Positions 54,796 through 64,000 are shown, numbered from the stretch's first letter. The stretch: DNA of 64,000 nucleotides from Raoultibacter massiliensis (GCF_900199545.1 NZ_LT962670.1:299461-363460), one strand, 5' to 3'. The notes: generated from the letters alone by a model not told the origin. Made by a program: numbers and translations.

Positions 54796-56451
54796 CTACT
54801 CGATGCCGAGTGCGTGATGCGCGGCGATGTAGGCCATCGTGCCGCCGGGGCACAGCGTTGCGCCGCCGCCGAGGTAGGCGCCGCCTGCGATGGAGGCCGT
54901 GCAGTTGCCGCAGGCGTACAGACCGCCGATAACCTCGCCGTCGTTGTTGATAACCTGGGCGTTCTCGTTGATCTTGACGCCGCCGCAGGTGCCGGTCATG
55001 GCGGGCAGGTACACCGCTCCGTAGAACGGGCCCTTCTCGATGGGGCCGATCATCTGGTTTGCCAGGTCGGGACGGTCGATGTTTTTGAGCCACGCGCTCT
55101 TGCTCGACTCTTTTTCGCCACGATGGTAGTCTTCGTCAACGCCGGTTTGCGCATACCCGTTGAACTTGGCGACTTCCGCAACAAGGCCTTCTCTGTCGAT
55201 GCCGAGTTTGTCGGCAAGCTCTTCGATGGTGTCGGCGGATACGAACCACGAATTTTCGCCCTCGTCCATGCTGGGAAGGTTGTAGGTTTCGGTATAGGTT
55301 GAATCGCAGATGAAATAGGCGGGAACATTCTCGTAGGTGAGCGTGTCGGAGCTGAAGTTCTGCATGCTCATGTTGTATACGGGATACGTCGCCGACTCGT
55401 CGCCGAAACGATGCCCTCGGCCGTTGACGATCATGCTGTTCGGGTAGCCGCGATAGCGGTTGAAGTCGTTGCCCTTGATATCGAATTGCACTGATGCCGA
55501 GGGATCGAACGCATCAGGTTTTCCGGGGAAGAAGTTCGGCATGGCCCAGATGAAGCTCATCAACCCGAGTTTGGCGTTGATTCGGCCGGCAGCGCGATGC
55601 CCGTCGCCGGTGTTGGTCTGCGCGGCGTTCGAATAGAAGATGGGCGCGGGAAGGTTCTCGCGCGTCATCTCGGGGTCATGATCGAATCCGCCGGTGCCGA
55701 GCAGCACCGCTTCGGCTTTGATGTTGACCTCCTTGCTTCCCTGCGTCGCCTTGACGCCGATCACGTTGCCCTCTGCATCGGTGTAGAACTCGCTCAAGGC
55801 GGTGCCCATGAGTATCTCGCATCCGCGCTCCTGCAGCTTCGCCTGGATCGCGTTCCAGATATCGCCCGCTTTGCCGCTCTTCACCTTCGAGTTGCGGCCG
55901 TAATTGAGAAATCCCTCGACGTTGTCGTAGTAGTCGTGCGCGCCGCCAACGGCGAATTCGACGCCGGTGGTGTCGCTCAGCCACGACATCATCACGTGTG
56001 CGGTATCCACGAACGCTTCAACGGTCGCCTTGTCGGTACGGCCGCCGCCGCATCCCTCGATATAGGAGATCGCTTCCTCGCGGCTGTCGGTCACGTCGAC
56101 ATCGGATTGCCATTTGTTCATGGGCGTCCAGAAGCCGCCGCCTGAGGTGGTGGAGGTTCCGCCGAAGAGCGCATCGGATTTTTCGATGAGCATAACCGAT
56201 TTGCCCTCGGCGTCGGTTGCGGCGAGGGCGCCGATGGCGGCAGTGCCCGATCCCACGATCAGGAAGTCCACCTCGTGATCCCAGGATGCAGGCGCCGAAG
56301 AACCGCTCTCCGCGCTCGCCTCCCCCGATGCTGCCGGCGAGCATGCGGCAAGGCCCATGCTCGCGCAGGCCATGCCCGCTCCGACGATAAACGCCCTGCG
56401 GCTCAGTCCGCTCGCTTGGCGCTTCGATGCTGTTTGGTTGTTGGTACGCAT
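54796..56451 (-). CDS. Tat-exported FAD-binding reductase (fumarate reductase flavoprotein family)
   Basis: A 551-residue flavoprotein with Tat motif LSRRAFIV, hydrophobic stretch and lipobox LAAC. The FAD site is FLIVGSGTAAIGALAATDAE, followed by FGGTSTTSGGGFWTP and, at the C terminus, GGLYACGNCTASIAGGAYLG. ATG 56451 is preceded by AAGGAG. It carries no haem motifs and no cytochrome gene is adjacent, so electrons must come from a partner elsewhere, unlike the pair at 0.2-2.5 kb. A membrane LuxR regulator is transcribed divergently, as is typical for such reductases in Eggerthellaceae. Substrate unknown (an enone, ketosteroid or small unsaturated acid are options). Confidence 0.9.
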   Translation of the reverse strand: MRTNNQTASKRQASGLSRRAFIVGAGMACASMGLAACSPAASGEASAESGSSAPASWDHEVDFLIVGSGTAAIGALAATDAEGKSVMLIEKSDALFGGTSTTSGGGFWTPMNKWQSDVDVTDSREEAISYIEGCGGGRTDKATVEAFVDTAHVMMSWLSDTTGVEFAVGGAHDYYDNVEGFLNYGRNSKVKSGKAGDIWNAIQAKLQERGCEILMGTALSEFYTDAEGNVIGVKATQGSKEVNIKAEAVLLGTGGFDHDPEMTRENLPAPIFYSNAAQTNTGDGHRAAGRINAKLGLMSFIWAMPNFFPGKPDAFDPSASVQFDIKGNDFNRYRGYPNSMIVNGRGHRFGDESATYPVYNMSMQNFSSDTLTYENVPAYFICDSTYTETYNLPSMDEGENSWFVSADTIEELADKLGIDREGLVAEVAKFNGYAQTGVDEDYHRGEKESSKSAWLKNIDRPDLANQMIGPIEKGPFYGAVYLPAMTGTCGGVKINENAQVINNDGEVIGGLYACGNCTASIAGGAYLGGGATLCPGGTMAYIAAHHALGIE

Positions 56452-56482
56452 CCCTTTTCTCCTTCGTATCGTTTGCACGCGG

Positions 56483-56512
56483 TTGACGGATCGGCGTCGG
56501 ATGCAATAGGAT
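56483..56512 (+). promoter_or_regulatory. putative promoter of the membrane LuxR gene
   Basis: TTGACG (56483-56488) and TAGGAT (56507-56512) are 18 bp apart, about 163 bp before the LuxR start, inside the divergent region shared with the flavoprotein. This is moderate evidence only. Confidence 0.4.
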
Positions 56513-56674
56513 CGATGTTCGCAAAAGCAACCTGAGAAACTGCTTTCCGATCGCGCATCCGAGCGCCAATCCGCCGTGGTATGAGCGTGCCATGGCGCAA
56601 TGCGGGCTGCCATCGCACGCATCATGCGAAATGTCGGCGGCGTGCGTGTCATCCATTTCGAGTGAGGGACTTTC

Positions 56675-58147
56675 ATGAGGGGTTTTCCTGTAGGATCGCA
56701 AAAATCATTCGGTTTCGCTTCGCTTGTTCCCATCGGGCTCATCTCATTCGCGCTCACGCGCGTATGGATGACGCTTGCCATCAACCTCCATATCACGATC
56801 GGCCCGTCGGCCGACGCCGTTGCCGCCATTCAGGCCCTCGTGACCATAACCATCGTTGCCCGGTTCCTCACCGACGCCGTGCTCGTTGCCTTGGGAAGCA
56901 GAATCTCATCGCTCGCATCGCATGCCACGGTTGTCGCCGCCGTGCCCATAGCCCTCTCGTTCGGCACCTTGTTCGTCACGTGCGCCGCCAACGGATGGAT
57001 CGACAGCTTTGCGCTGCTTGCCATCGGCGCTGTTTTCTGCGGCGTGGGCATCGAGGCCTTCTGGCTTTTATGGAGCGAGCTGTTCGTCAAGATGGATTTC
57101 GATGCAGTGAAAACGATCATATTGGCCAAGATCGGCATCGACGCCGTATGCGCGCTTGCTTTGAACTCCATCCCCTTCGACGTTGCTTTTGTAATGTTGA
57201 TCGTCGTGCCGCTGATCTGCCTGGCCGGATATAGGCTAGCTTGGTCGCTTCGAAGGAGCGAGAGCGCTTCCGGTCAGGCAAAACCGTGGAGGAACATATC
57301 GCTTGGGCAATTCGCGCCGATCGGCATCGGTGTTATGCTTCTGTGTTTCGGATTCAACTTCTCCCAATCGGGGTTCCAAGACGCGCTCTCGGGAATCGAC
57401 AATTCGTATACGCTGGGCATTTGGGTGTCTATTCTGGGGCGGTTCGTCACGTTCGCCGTGATGGCCGTTGCGCTGAAATTCATGAAAGATTACCACTTCG
57501 AGGTACTGTTCCGCGCATCGATCCTCATTGCCGCGATTGGCTTTCTTTCCCTCATCCTCCCGTTCGAGGGGAGGTTCGCGTGTTTTTGCGTCGCCGTGAT
57601 CGTTGCGTCGTTCATTGCGGAAAACGCCATCACGTTGCTTACCGTGTATGCGGCGAAGCATGCGACGAATTCGCCGGTGCAAATCCTTGCCTGGGGTCAG
57701 TTGGCGCTTCGCGCGGGAGGCCTGTGCGGCGTTATCGCCGGAAATGCGATTGCGCTCACCATGTCGGCGGGCGTGCATGAAGAGGTGCTGCCGTATTTGG
57801 TGTCGCTCGAGGTGCTGCTGCTCACCTTCGCCGCCATGTACTTCATTCGCGAGCAGAGCGTCAACAAGTTTTTGTGGGAAGTCGTCCCCGAATCGTCTGA
57901 CGAGGAAAGCTCCGATGCTGCAGCGCCTTATACGACGGCGCAGCTTGCCGGTTCGTATGGGCTGACGCAGCGCGAACAGGAAGTGCTGGGATTGCTGCTG
58001 AAAGGTCGCAGCATCCCCTATATCAAGGAGACGCTCTACATCAGCACGAACACCGCCAAAACCCACGTGCGGCATATCTACCAGAAAATGGGGATCCATG
58101 AGAGGCAGGAACTCATAACGCTCGCCAACACGTTTCGCGGCAAATAG
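56675..58147 (+). CDS. LuxR-type regulator with a 12-helix MFS-like membrane domain
   Basis: A 490-residue protein. The first ~400 residues form about 12 hydrophobic helices resembling a transporter fold. The C-terminal ~65 residues are a LuxR helix-turn-helix (TQREQEVLGLLLKGRSIPYI, then KETLYISTNTAKTH). It would stay in the membrane and bind DNA directly, presumably sensing a compound with the membrane part. GAGGG precedes the ATG. It is divergent from the Tat flavoprotein by 223 bp, and is most likely its substrate-responsive regulator. This architecture is greatly expanded in Eggerthellaceae. Confidence 0.9.
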   Translation: MRGFPVGSQKSFGFASLVPIGLISFALTRVWMTLAINLHITIGPSADAVAAIQALVTITIVARFLTDAVLVALGSRISSLASHATVVAAVPIALSFGTLFVTCAANGWIDSFALLAIGAVFCGVGIEAFWLLWSELFVKMDFDAVKTIILAKIGIDAVCALALNSIPFDVAFVMLIVVPLICLAGYRLAWSLRRSESASGQAKPWRNISLGQFAPIGIGVMLLCFGFNFSQSGFQDALSGIDNSYTLGIWVSILGRFVTFAVMAVALKFMKDYHFEVLFRASILIAAIGFLSLILPFEGRFACFCVAVIVASFIAENAITLLTVYAAKHATNSPVQILAWGQLALRAGGLCGVIAGNAIALTMSAGVHEEVLPYLVSLEVLLLTFAAMYFIREQSVNKFLWEVVPESSDEESSDAAAPYTTAQLAGSYGLTQREQEVLGLLLKGRSIPYIKETLYISTNTAKTHVRHIYQKMGIHERQELITLANTFRGK

Positions 58148-58404
58148 GGCGGGTTTCTTCCAGGCGCGCTATACTCGTAGTTGAACATGATATGCAGGCG
58201 GCGGCGATCGCCGTGCGCGTGCGCACCCGCGTTCAATGGGAGGAGCCAGGGCGCTACGCAGGGATGACCGACCAACGCGCACGTTCGCGCCCGCGTTCGA
58301 ACGGATGCTAAAGGCGATGCTGACCGGCAGGCGGGTCGCGCGTGCATGCAATTGCACCGCAGATGAGGGCCGAGATGCGGCTCTCGCAAAGACAGGAGCA
58401 CGAT

Positions 58405-59259
58405 ATGACAGAGCAGGATCATGCGGATTTCAGCGATTTCGTTGCAACCATCGCCGCGCTTCGCGCGCCTGACGGCTGCCCGTGGGATCGCGAGCAGACG
58501 CACGGGAGCATCGCGAAGAACATGATCGAAGAAGCATACGAGGCGGTCGACGCAATCGAGGCGAACGATATCGTCCATCTGCGCGAAGAGCTCGGCGACG
58601 TGCTCTTGCAGGTGGTGCTGCAAAGCCAGATCGCTGCCGATGCGGGCGAGTTCACCATCGACGATGTCTGCCGCGATGTGAACGCCAAGATGGTTCGCCG
58701 TCATCCGCACGTGTTCGGGAGGGCGAAAGCCGAGAGCGCGGGCGACGTGCTCGCCTTGTGGGATACCGTCAAACTCGCTGAAAAGGGCGACGCCGATGCG
58801 CAGGCCGAAAGCACAGGCGCTGAGCGCGAAGGCCTGCTCGACAGCGTGCCAACGGCATTTCCCGCGCTTATGCAAGCCCAGAAGATTTCGCGTAAAGCGG
58901 TTTCGGCGGGCTTCGAGTGGGATACGGTCGAAGAGGTGTGGGCCAAGGTCGCCGAGGAAGCGGGCGAGCTGCGCGAAGCGTTCGATGCCGCGCCGAAAAC
59001 GGATAAAGGCACGGTCGCCGAAACCGCCGAGACCGTCGTGGAGCTCGAATTCGGAGACGTGCTGTTCACCTTGGTGAACGTTGCTCGCAAAATGGGCATC
59101 GATGCCGAGAGCGCGCTGCGGGCCAGCTGCGGCAAATTTCGAAACCGCTGGTCGTTTATCGAGGGGGCCGCATGGGCCCAGGGGCGCAAGGTCGAAGAGC
59201 TTTCGATGGACGAGATGCAGGCTTTGTGGGATAAGGCGAAAGAGCGCGAAAGGGAATAG
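58405..59259 (+). CDS. mazG: nucleoside triphosphate pyrophosphohydrolase MazG
   Basis: A 284-residue full-length MazG with two all-alpha NTP-PPase domains. The first has CPWDREQTHGS and the EExxE...ExxD metal set in EEAYEAVDAIE/LREELGDVLLQ. The second repeats it (EEAGELREAF, EFGDVLFTLVNVARK). A Glu/Ala-rich linker separates them. ATG 58405 follows AGGAG; the frame is open upstream but unconserved. It hydrolyses noncanonical (d)NTPs to monophosphates and can modulate ppGpp levels in some bacteria. The 257 bp before it hold a TATACT box at 58171 and nothing else clear. Confidence 0.92.
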   Translation: MTEQDHADFSDFVATIAALRAPDGCPWDREQTHGSIAKNMIEEAYEAVDAIEANDIVHLREELGDVLLQVVLQSQIAADAGEFTIDDVCRDVNAKMVRRHPHVFGRAKAESAGDVLALWDTVKLAEKGDADAQAESTGAEREGLLDSVPTAFPALMQAQKISRKAVSAGFEWDTVEEVWAKVAEEAGELREAFDAAPKTDKGTVAETAETVVELEFGDVLFTLVNVARKMGIDAESALRASCGKFRNRWSFIEGAAWAQGRKVEELSMDEMQALWDKAKERERE

Positions 59260-59385
59260 CCAACCGGCGGTTGATTGCCCGACTGTCGCAAGTGTTTGTA
59301 TAGCGAACGGCCTCGATGAGCGGTATCATATAAAACCTATTTAGTCAGCGTTGCAAACGCAGAGACGAGGAGGCGCTCGATACCG

Positions 59386-62300
59386 GTGGGTGACCCATAT
59401 GCACACGGGGCAAAGCGACTCAAAAAGCCGTTTGCCGAACAGGTTGCGGCGGCTTCTCGCAACGATGCGATTACGGGGCTCTACGATGCCGACGGCTTTG
59501 CCGATACGGTGCGTCGTCTGCTCGAAGAGAACCCGCAGACCGAGTTCATCATCGTCTACGGCGATCTGGATCGGTTCAAGGTCTTCAACGATCTGTACGG
59601 AGCAAAGGCAGGCGACGATTTGCTCGCGGCCGTCGGCAGGATGATCGCCGACAGGCTGCCCGAGCACGCCGTGTCGGCCCGCCTGCGCGCCGATCACTTT
59701 GTTTGCTGCATGCCCAAGGAATCGTTCGATCCCGTCTTGTTCCTCGCCGAACTCGATGTTTGGCTTGCCGCCTACCCTGTCGACTTCGCCTTTTTCGTGC
59801 GCTTGGGCATCTATGCGATCGATGATCCCGCACTCGATGTCGCGCGCATGTGCGATCGGGCGCTTCTCGCCCTGCACGAAGCGAAGAAAGGAGCCGGCGC
59901 AAGCAGCTGCGCGCGCTACGACGACAGTTTGCGCGACACGCTGCTCAAGGAGCAGGAGATGGTGGGGGATATGGCGAACGCTTTGGAACAAGGGCAGTTC
60001 GGTCCGTTTTTCCAACCCCAGTACCGTTATTCCGACGGATCGATAGTCGGGGCCGAGGTTTTGGCGCGGTGGAAGCACCCTGTGAGAGGTTTGGTGGGCC
60101 CCGGCGAGTTCATTCCCATATTCGAACGCAACGGCCTTGTCGCGAAGCTCGATTTCTATCTGTGGGAAGCGGCTTGCAAGGCGCTGCGCTCGTGGCTCGA
60201 CGACAAGACGATAGAGCGGGTGCCTCCCTTGGCGGTGAACATATCGCGCGTCGACATCTACCGCGACGACCTATGCGATTTTCTCAAATTGCTGGTCAAG
60301 CGCTACGATATCGCTCCGGATCTGCTTCATCTCGAAATAACCGAGAGCGCATACATGGAGGCGCCCGAACAGCTGATCGGCGTTGTCGCCGAGCTGCGCG
60401 AAGCCGGTTTCAGCGTTGCCATGGACGATTTCGGCAGCGGGTACTCTTCGCTCAACACGCTCAACGACGTGCCGGTCGATGTCCTCAAGCTCGATATGGG
60501 CTTCCTTGAGGCACGCAACGATACGCGCGGCGGCATCATCCTCGCTTCGATCGTCCGCATGGCCCGCTGGCTCGATCTGCCCGTTATCGCCGAGGGCGTG
60601 GAAACGCAATATCAGGCCGATTACCTGGCGGGAATCGGATGCGATGTCATGCAGGGGTACTTGTTCGCCAAGCCGCTTGATCGCGATGATTACGAGAGTC
60701 TGCTGGTCGGGCAATCGAGCGGAGCCGCCGGCCCGCATATGGGAGAAGAGGTTGAAGACGTCATACCCGATGTGTGGGATGCCGATTCCCATTTTGCGCT
60801 TCTGTTCAACAGGTTCGTGGGGCCTGCCGTGTTGGCGGAATACAGCCTTGCCAACCAAAATCTTGAAATCATCAGAGGAAACGATGCGTTTCGCAGCTGG
60901 TTCAGCGGACGGTTCACCGAGAAGGTGGGGTGGAGCGTCCGGTTCCTCACCGAGCTTTCCGACGGCGATCGCATGGCGGCCGAAGCAACGATAGAGCAGG
61001 TGGCTCGCAGCGGCGAGAGCGGCGAATGCGAGGTGAGGGTTTGCGGCGAAGGCGGCGAGAAGGCGTGGGTCCGCATTCGCGTGCGGGCGCTGGCTCGGAC
61101 GTCGGATGTGTGCTCGCTGTTCCTGCAGTTCGAGCAAACGTCCGAACCGCAGGTGCTGCGGGATCGGCTGAGGGCGACCATCGACAGCATTCCCGGCGGC
61201 ATACTGTTCCTCGAGATCGGCAGGGGTTCGGCGAAGCTGCTCGACTTCAGCGACGCTGCAGCGGAGATGTCCGATTGCACGCGGGAGGAATTCGAAGAGG
61301 CTGCGCAGCCCGATGTGAGGAGCATCGTCGTCAAGCGGGACCGAAAATTCATCGAAGCCGGCATCGATGACATGCGAAATGGCTCCGATCGGTTTGCATG
61401 CACGGTTCGCATTTACGGGAAGAAGGGCGGCATCCGCTGGGTGCATGTATCCTCTTCTGTCATGTACCGCGATGAGGAAACGCTCTGCATCGCGGCGGTC
61501 CTCATCGACGTCACGAAAGACAAAGAGGTACAGCAGCGGGTGAAGTTGCAGGCGGCAACCCAGATGCGTCTATACGATGCCATGCCCTGCGGCATCTTGC
61601 GCTATGCCGCCGAAGGCTCTCTCAAGCTGGTTTCGATCAACCGCACGGGATGCGAGATGTTCGGGTGCGCCAACAGCGACGAGTTCTTCGAAATGGTGGG
61701 CGACGACGTGTTCGGGCCGCTCGCGCCGGAAAGCAAAGACGATCAGCTCGCCGCCCTCGAAGAACTCAAGCGCGGCACCTCGTCCATCATGCCGTTCGAA
61801 TGCAGGGCAATGCGCAAAGACGGATCGATGATCTGGATCGAGGGCTATTCCTCGCTGACCGAAGGCGAGGACGGAACACCGCTTGTTCAAGCTGCGTTCA
61901 ACGATGTATCGCATCAACGGCTCGAGGAGCATGAGCGCGACATGCGGCGCTACTCTTCGGTGCTGTGCTCGGTGTACGACGAGGTTCTCGAATACGATTG
62001 CGTGCAGAACACGTGCCGCGTCGTGTACTCCGCGCACAGGCCATCGGCGAATGCCGAACCCATCCCGATGAAGCTGGCGATCGAGCGATGGTCGAAGCAC
62101 ATTCCCGAAAAATCGGATCGGGACAAGCTGCGCGCCGCCCTCGAGGCCTGTTCGGGCACCTCTGGGCGGGAGCCGTTCGTGTGCTCGTACCGTCTGATGG
62201 CAGGGGGTAAGGCCGTTTGGTGCCAATCGACGTTCCTGCGCGTTTCGGATGATTTCGTGCTGTGGTGCAACAAAGACGTGAGCGAACACGTATCGGCCGA

Positions 62301-63603
62301 AGATCGCCGCATGATCGCGCGCGTTTCCGATATCGTCGGCAAGCTGCCGGTCGGCATCGGCGTCTACCGCTACACCGACGAGGGCGTGTATCCTTTTTAC
62401 GTAAGCGATCTCATGTGCTCGATGTTCGGTCGCGAGCGATCCGAATACAACGAGATCATCGAAACGGGTTCGGCCCTATCGGTGCTGCCGGTATTCTTGG
62501 ACGCGGGCGGCGGGATCGCCATCGGGGATATCGTGCAAAACGGCATCGACGTCGAACTTGAAACGAAGCGTCTCGACGGTACGTCGATCAACGTCCACGT
62601 GCAAGGCCGTGCGGTGCGCGAAGGCGAGGGCTTCGAGGCGGGCGACGGCGAGGGCGTGTTCATCTACGTCGTCGCAACCGACGTCACCGAAGCGGTTCGC
62701 GAGCGCCGCGCTGCGGCGTGGCTCAACGAGCGCTATCGGATTCTCAGCGAAATGACCCATGCGATCAGCTTCGACTACGATTTCGAGAGCGATACCGTGT
62801 ACTTCTACATCGATCGCACCGGAAGCGGGATGGAGGCGCAGGTCATACCCCGTTACTTTGAGACCTTGTCCAAATCGCGCTGCGGCGTCGTCCATCCCGA
62901 CAGCATCGATACCGTGCATGCGATGTTCGAACGGGTGCGCAACGGCGCGGAAAGCGGCGCCATCGAATACCAGGCCGATTACTACGGTCGCGGTTACGAG
63001 TGGTATCGCACCAATCTGTTCGTGGTGAGCGACGATGCTGGATCGCGCCACTTGGTGGGATTGATCGAAAGCATCCAAAACGAATTCGTTTTGCGCCGCC
63101 GCGCGGAGCTCGATGAAACGACTGGGCTTACCAACCACGCTACGGCGAAGGACCTCGTCAACCTTGCCCTGTCCGATCCGCAGGTTCGCGGATCGAGCGT
63201 TTGCGCCGTTCTCGACATCGACGATTTCAAGCTGGTGAACGATACGTGCGGCCATATCGAGGGCGATGCGCTGCTCCATGAAGTGGGTACGGTGCTCATT
63301 TCGAGCTTCCGCGAAAGCGATATTCTCGGACGCGTAGGCGGCGACGAGTTCATGCTGCTGCTCAAGAACATCGAACTCGAAGACGCCCTGAGCAAGTTGC
63401 GGGGTGTGGCGGATCGCATCTCGGAGTATGTGTTGCCCAAGCTGGATGCATCGCCCTCCTTGAGCATCGGAGTATACGCGATCGGCGAAGACGATCTGAC
63501 GTACCGCGATGCGTTCGTGAAGGCGGATGACGCTCTGTACCGCGCAAAACGGGCTGGCAAGAACCGCATCGTGGTGTATCAGCCCAACTGCATGCCGGAG
63601 TGA
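59386..63603 (+). CDS. multi-domain cyclic-di-GMP signalling protein (degenerate GGDEF, EAL, PAS array, GGDEF)
   Basis: A 1405-residue soluble protein. In order: a GGDEF-like domain (~25-170) whose active site reads RADHF instead of GGDEF; an EAL phosphodiesterase (~185-445) with EVLARW, NISR, LEITES, MDDFGSGYSS, IAEGVE and MQGYLFAKP, looking competent; several PAS-like segments (~470-1240) including an IRWVHVSSS and a MIWIEGYSS strand; and a C-terminal GGDEF domain (~1255-1400) with an intact RVGGDEF at about 1318. GTG 59386 is the likely start, after GAGGAGG at long spacing. It has no transmembrane segments. The order is unusual: most such proteins have PAS-GGDEF-EAL. It may switch c-di-GMP turnover in response to cytoplasmic ligands. 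Confidence 0.88.
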   Translation: MGDPYAHGAKRLKKPFAEQVAAASRNDAITGLYDADGFADTVRRLLEENPQTEFIIVYGDLDRFKVFNDLYGAKAGDDLLAAVGRMIADRLPEHAVSARLRADHFVCCMPKESFDPVLFLAELDVWLAAYPVDFAFFVRLGIYAIDDPALDVARMCDRALLALHEAKKGAGASSCARYDDSLRDTLLKEQEMVGDMANALEQGQFGPFFQPQYRYSDGSIVGAEVLARWKHPVRGLVGPGEFIPIFERNGLVAKLDFYLWEAACKALRSWLDDKTIERVPPLAVNISRVDIYRDDLCDFLKLLVKRYDIAPDLLHLEITESAYMEAPEQLIGVVAELREAGFSVAMDDFGSGYSSLNTLNDVPVDVLKLDMGFLEARNDTRGGIILASIVRMARWLDLPVIAEGVETQYQADYLAGIGCDVMQGYLFAKPLDRDDYESLLVGQSSGAAGPHMGEEVEDVIPDVWDADSHFALLFNRFVGPAVLAEYSLANQNLEIIRGNDAFRSWFSGRFTEKVGWSVRFLTELSDGDRMAAEATIEQVARSGESGECEVRVCGEGGEKAWVRIRVRALARTSDVCSLFLQFEQTSEPQVLRDRLRATIDSIPGGILFLEIGRGSAKLLDFSDAAAEMSDCTREEFEEAAQPDVRSIVVKRDRKFIEAGIDDMRNGSDRFACTVRIYGKKGGIRWVHVSSSVMYRDEETLCIAAVLIDVTKDKEVQQRVKLQAATQMRLYDAMPCGILRYAAEGSLKLVSINRTGCEMFGCANSDEFFEMVGDDVFGPLAPESKDDQLAALEELKRGTSSIMPFECRAMRKDGSMIWIEGYSSLTEGEDGTPLVQAAFNDVSHQRLEEHERDMRRYSSVLCSVYDEVLEYDCVQNTCRVVYSAHRPSANAEPIPMKLAIERWSKHIPEKSDRDKLRAALEACSGTSGREPFVCSYRLMAGGKAVWCQSTFLRVSDDFVLWCNKDVSEHVSAEDRRMIARVSDIVGKLPVGIGVYRYTDEGVYPFYVSDLMCSMFGRERSEYNEIIETGSALSVLPVFLDAGGGIAIGDIVQNGIDVELETKRLDGTSINVHVQGRAVREGEGFEAGDGEGVFIYVVATDVTEAVRERRAAAWLNERYRILSEMTHAISFDYDFESDTVYFYIDRTGSGMEAQVIPRYFETLSKSRCGVVHPDSIDTVHAMFERVRNGAESGAIEYQADYYGRGYEWYRTNLFVVSDDAGSRHLVGLIESIQNEFVLRRRAELDETTGLTNHATAKDLVNLALSDPQVRGSSVCAVLDIDDFKLVNDTCGHIEGDALLHEVGTVLISSFRESDILGRVGGDEFMLLLKNIELEDALSKLRGVADRISEYVLPKLDASPSLSIGVYAIGEDDLTYRDAFVKADDALYRAKRAGKNRIVVYQPNCMPE

Positions 63604-63716
63604 TGCCCAAACGCCGCAAGCTCCCGACAAACCTAAAGATTTGCTGACAATTGGGCCGAGGGCAAGCTTGGAGCGCCGATACTTCGGTATGCTGGAGCGT
63701 ACTGACGCACATGCGT

Positions 63717-63735
63717 GCACGGATGCGATCCGTGC
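63717..63735 (+). other. hairpin between the GGDEF/EAL and alarmone synthetase genes
   Basis: GCACGGAT-GCG-ATCCGTGC is a perfect 8-bp stem 25 bp before the next start codon. It has no T run. It could be a weak transcription barrier or a translation-affecting structure. Confidence 0.4.
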
Positions 63736-63760
63736 CACCGTATAACGATAGGCGGGTTAC

Positions 63761-64000
63761 ATGGGAAATACGGTATCGGCCGAGCCGGAGCTCGACCTTG
63801 CGGTAGCCGAAGGAAGCGAGATCCTCAAATCGCGCAACCTGACGATCGACGACATCAAGAGGATGCGCGATCTCGAAAGCGCAACGCGCGGCATCATGCA
63901 GAAATACCACGCGGCGATGCGTCAGATGGAGGTGCGCTTCGAAATCATCGACGCCGACCTGAGTGCAAGGCAGAACCGCAACCCCATACACCACGTCGAG
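63761..64000 (+). CDS. GTP pyrophosphokinase family protein (small alarmone synthetase), 3' end outside window
   Basis: Only the first 80 codons are present and the frame runs off the window. The segment GIMQKYHAAMRQMEVRFEII followed by DLSARQNRNPIHHVE matches the N-terminal helices of YjbM/YwaC-type small (p)ppGpp synthetases. It starts at ATG 63761 with GGCGGG ten bases before. It probably makes (p)ppGpp in response to stress. Its position next to a c-di-GMP protein and near MazG, all nucleotide-signal enzymes, is suggestive but no operon is proven. Confidence 0.78.
   Translation, partial: MGNTVSAEPELDLAVAEGSEILKSRNLTIDDIKRMRDLESATRGIMQKYHAAMRQMEVRFEIIDADLSARQNRNPIHHVE

Overview
The window looks like chromosome from a gut-type member of the Coriobacteriia, most likely family Eggerthellaceae (Eggerthella/Gordonibacter/Adlercreutzia group). 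The assignment is inferred from gene content: Tat-exported FAD reductases, one paired with a multihaem lipoprotein; two molybdopterin oxidoreductase operons; a LuxR regulator fused to a 12-helix membrane domain; a hybrid cluster protein; an LAxTG-anchored surface protein; and moderately high GC. No rRNA is present. One tRNA (initiator Met) and one IS200-type element are seen.

Layout. 1-2.6 kb: multihaem lipoprotein plus Tat flavoprotein. 2.8-6.2 kb: CNNM/CorC membrane protein, two tandem amidohydrolase paralogues facing it, then tRNA-fMet with a clear promoter and terminator. 6.2-11.2 kb: a 1227-residue beta-helix surface protein followed by an IS200-like element. 11.2-17.7 kb: DUF4177 protein, MATE exporter, DUF3810 metalloprotease-like protein, Y-family polymerase with a YolD-like partner behind a LexA-like box, and an MFS transporter. 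17.8-21.7 kb: molybdopterin oxidoreductase, four-cluster ferredoxin and Crp/Fnr regulator. 21.7-26.5 kb: bacterioferritin, MFS exporter, FabH, NYN-domain protein and a small zincin. 26.5-35 kb: a complete type I-C CRISPR-Cas locus (cas3-cas5-cas8c-cas7-cas4-cas1-cas2) with an array of eight repeats and seven spacers. 35-45.4 kb: MarR, UspA, a Gdx/SugE-type SMR transporter behind what looks like a guanidine-IV-type riboswitch with terminator, a 5'-nucleotidase lipoprotein, an MFS exporter, a frameshifted xpt, a DUF2064 glycosyltransferase, an isochorismatase-like hydrolase, and a divergent Crp-type regulator/hcp pair. 45.8-53.1 kb: a CxxCH (haem c) histidine kinase and OmpR-type regulator, then five 11-bp direct repeats, then a second molybdopterin oxidoreductase operon with ferredoxin, TorD chaperone and ferric-reductase-like membrane protein. 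53.6-64 kb: ferritin-VIT1 iron transporter, Tat flavoprotein with divergent membrane LuxR regulator, MazG, a 1405-residue GGDEF/EAL/PAS protein, and the start of a small alarmone synthetase.

How it fits together. The dominant theme is anaerobic respiration at the outer face of the membrane. Flavin and molybdenum reductases are exported by Tat and fed by cytochrome, ferredoxin and membrane subunits. Each is placed next to its own likely regulator (Crp/Fnr, haem-sensing two-component system, or membrane-bound LuxR). Nitrosative stress (Hcp), iron storage and transport, drug or guanidinium export and phage defence fill the rest.

Three genes carry apparent lesions: xpt has one base missing, the second molybdopterin subunit has an extra G in a G6 run, and its TorD chaperone has an in-frame TGA. 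These may be real decay or phase variation, or base-calling errors. The most interesting novel candidates are the guanidine-type leader upstream of sugE and the haem-kinase circuit with its 11-bp operator ladder at 48301-48355.
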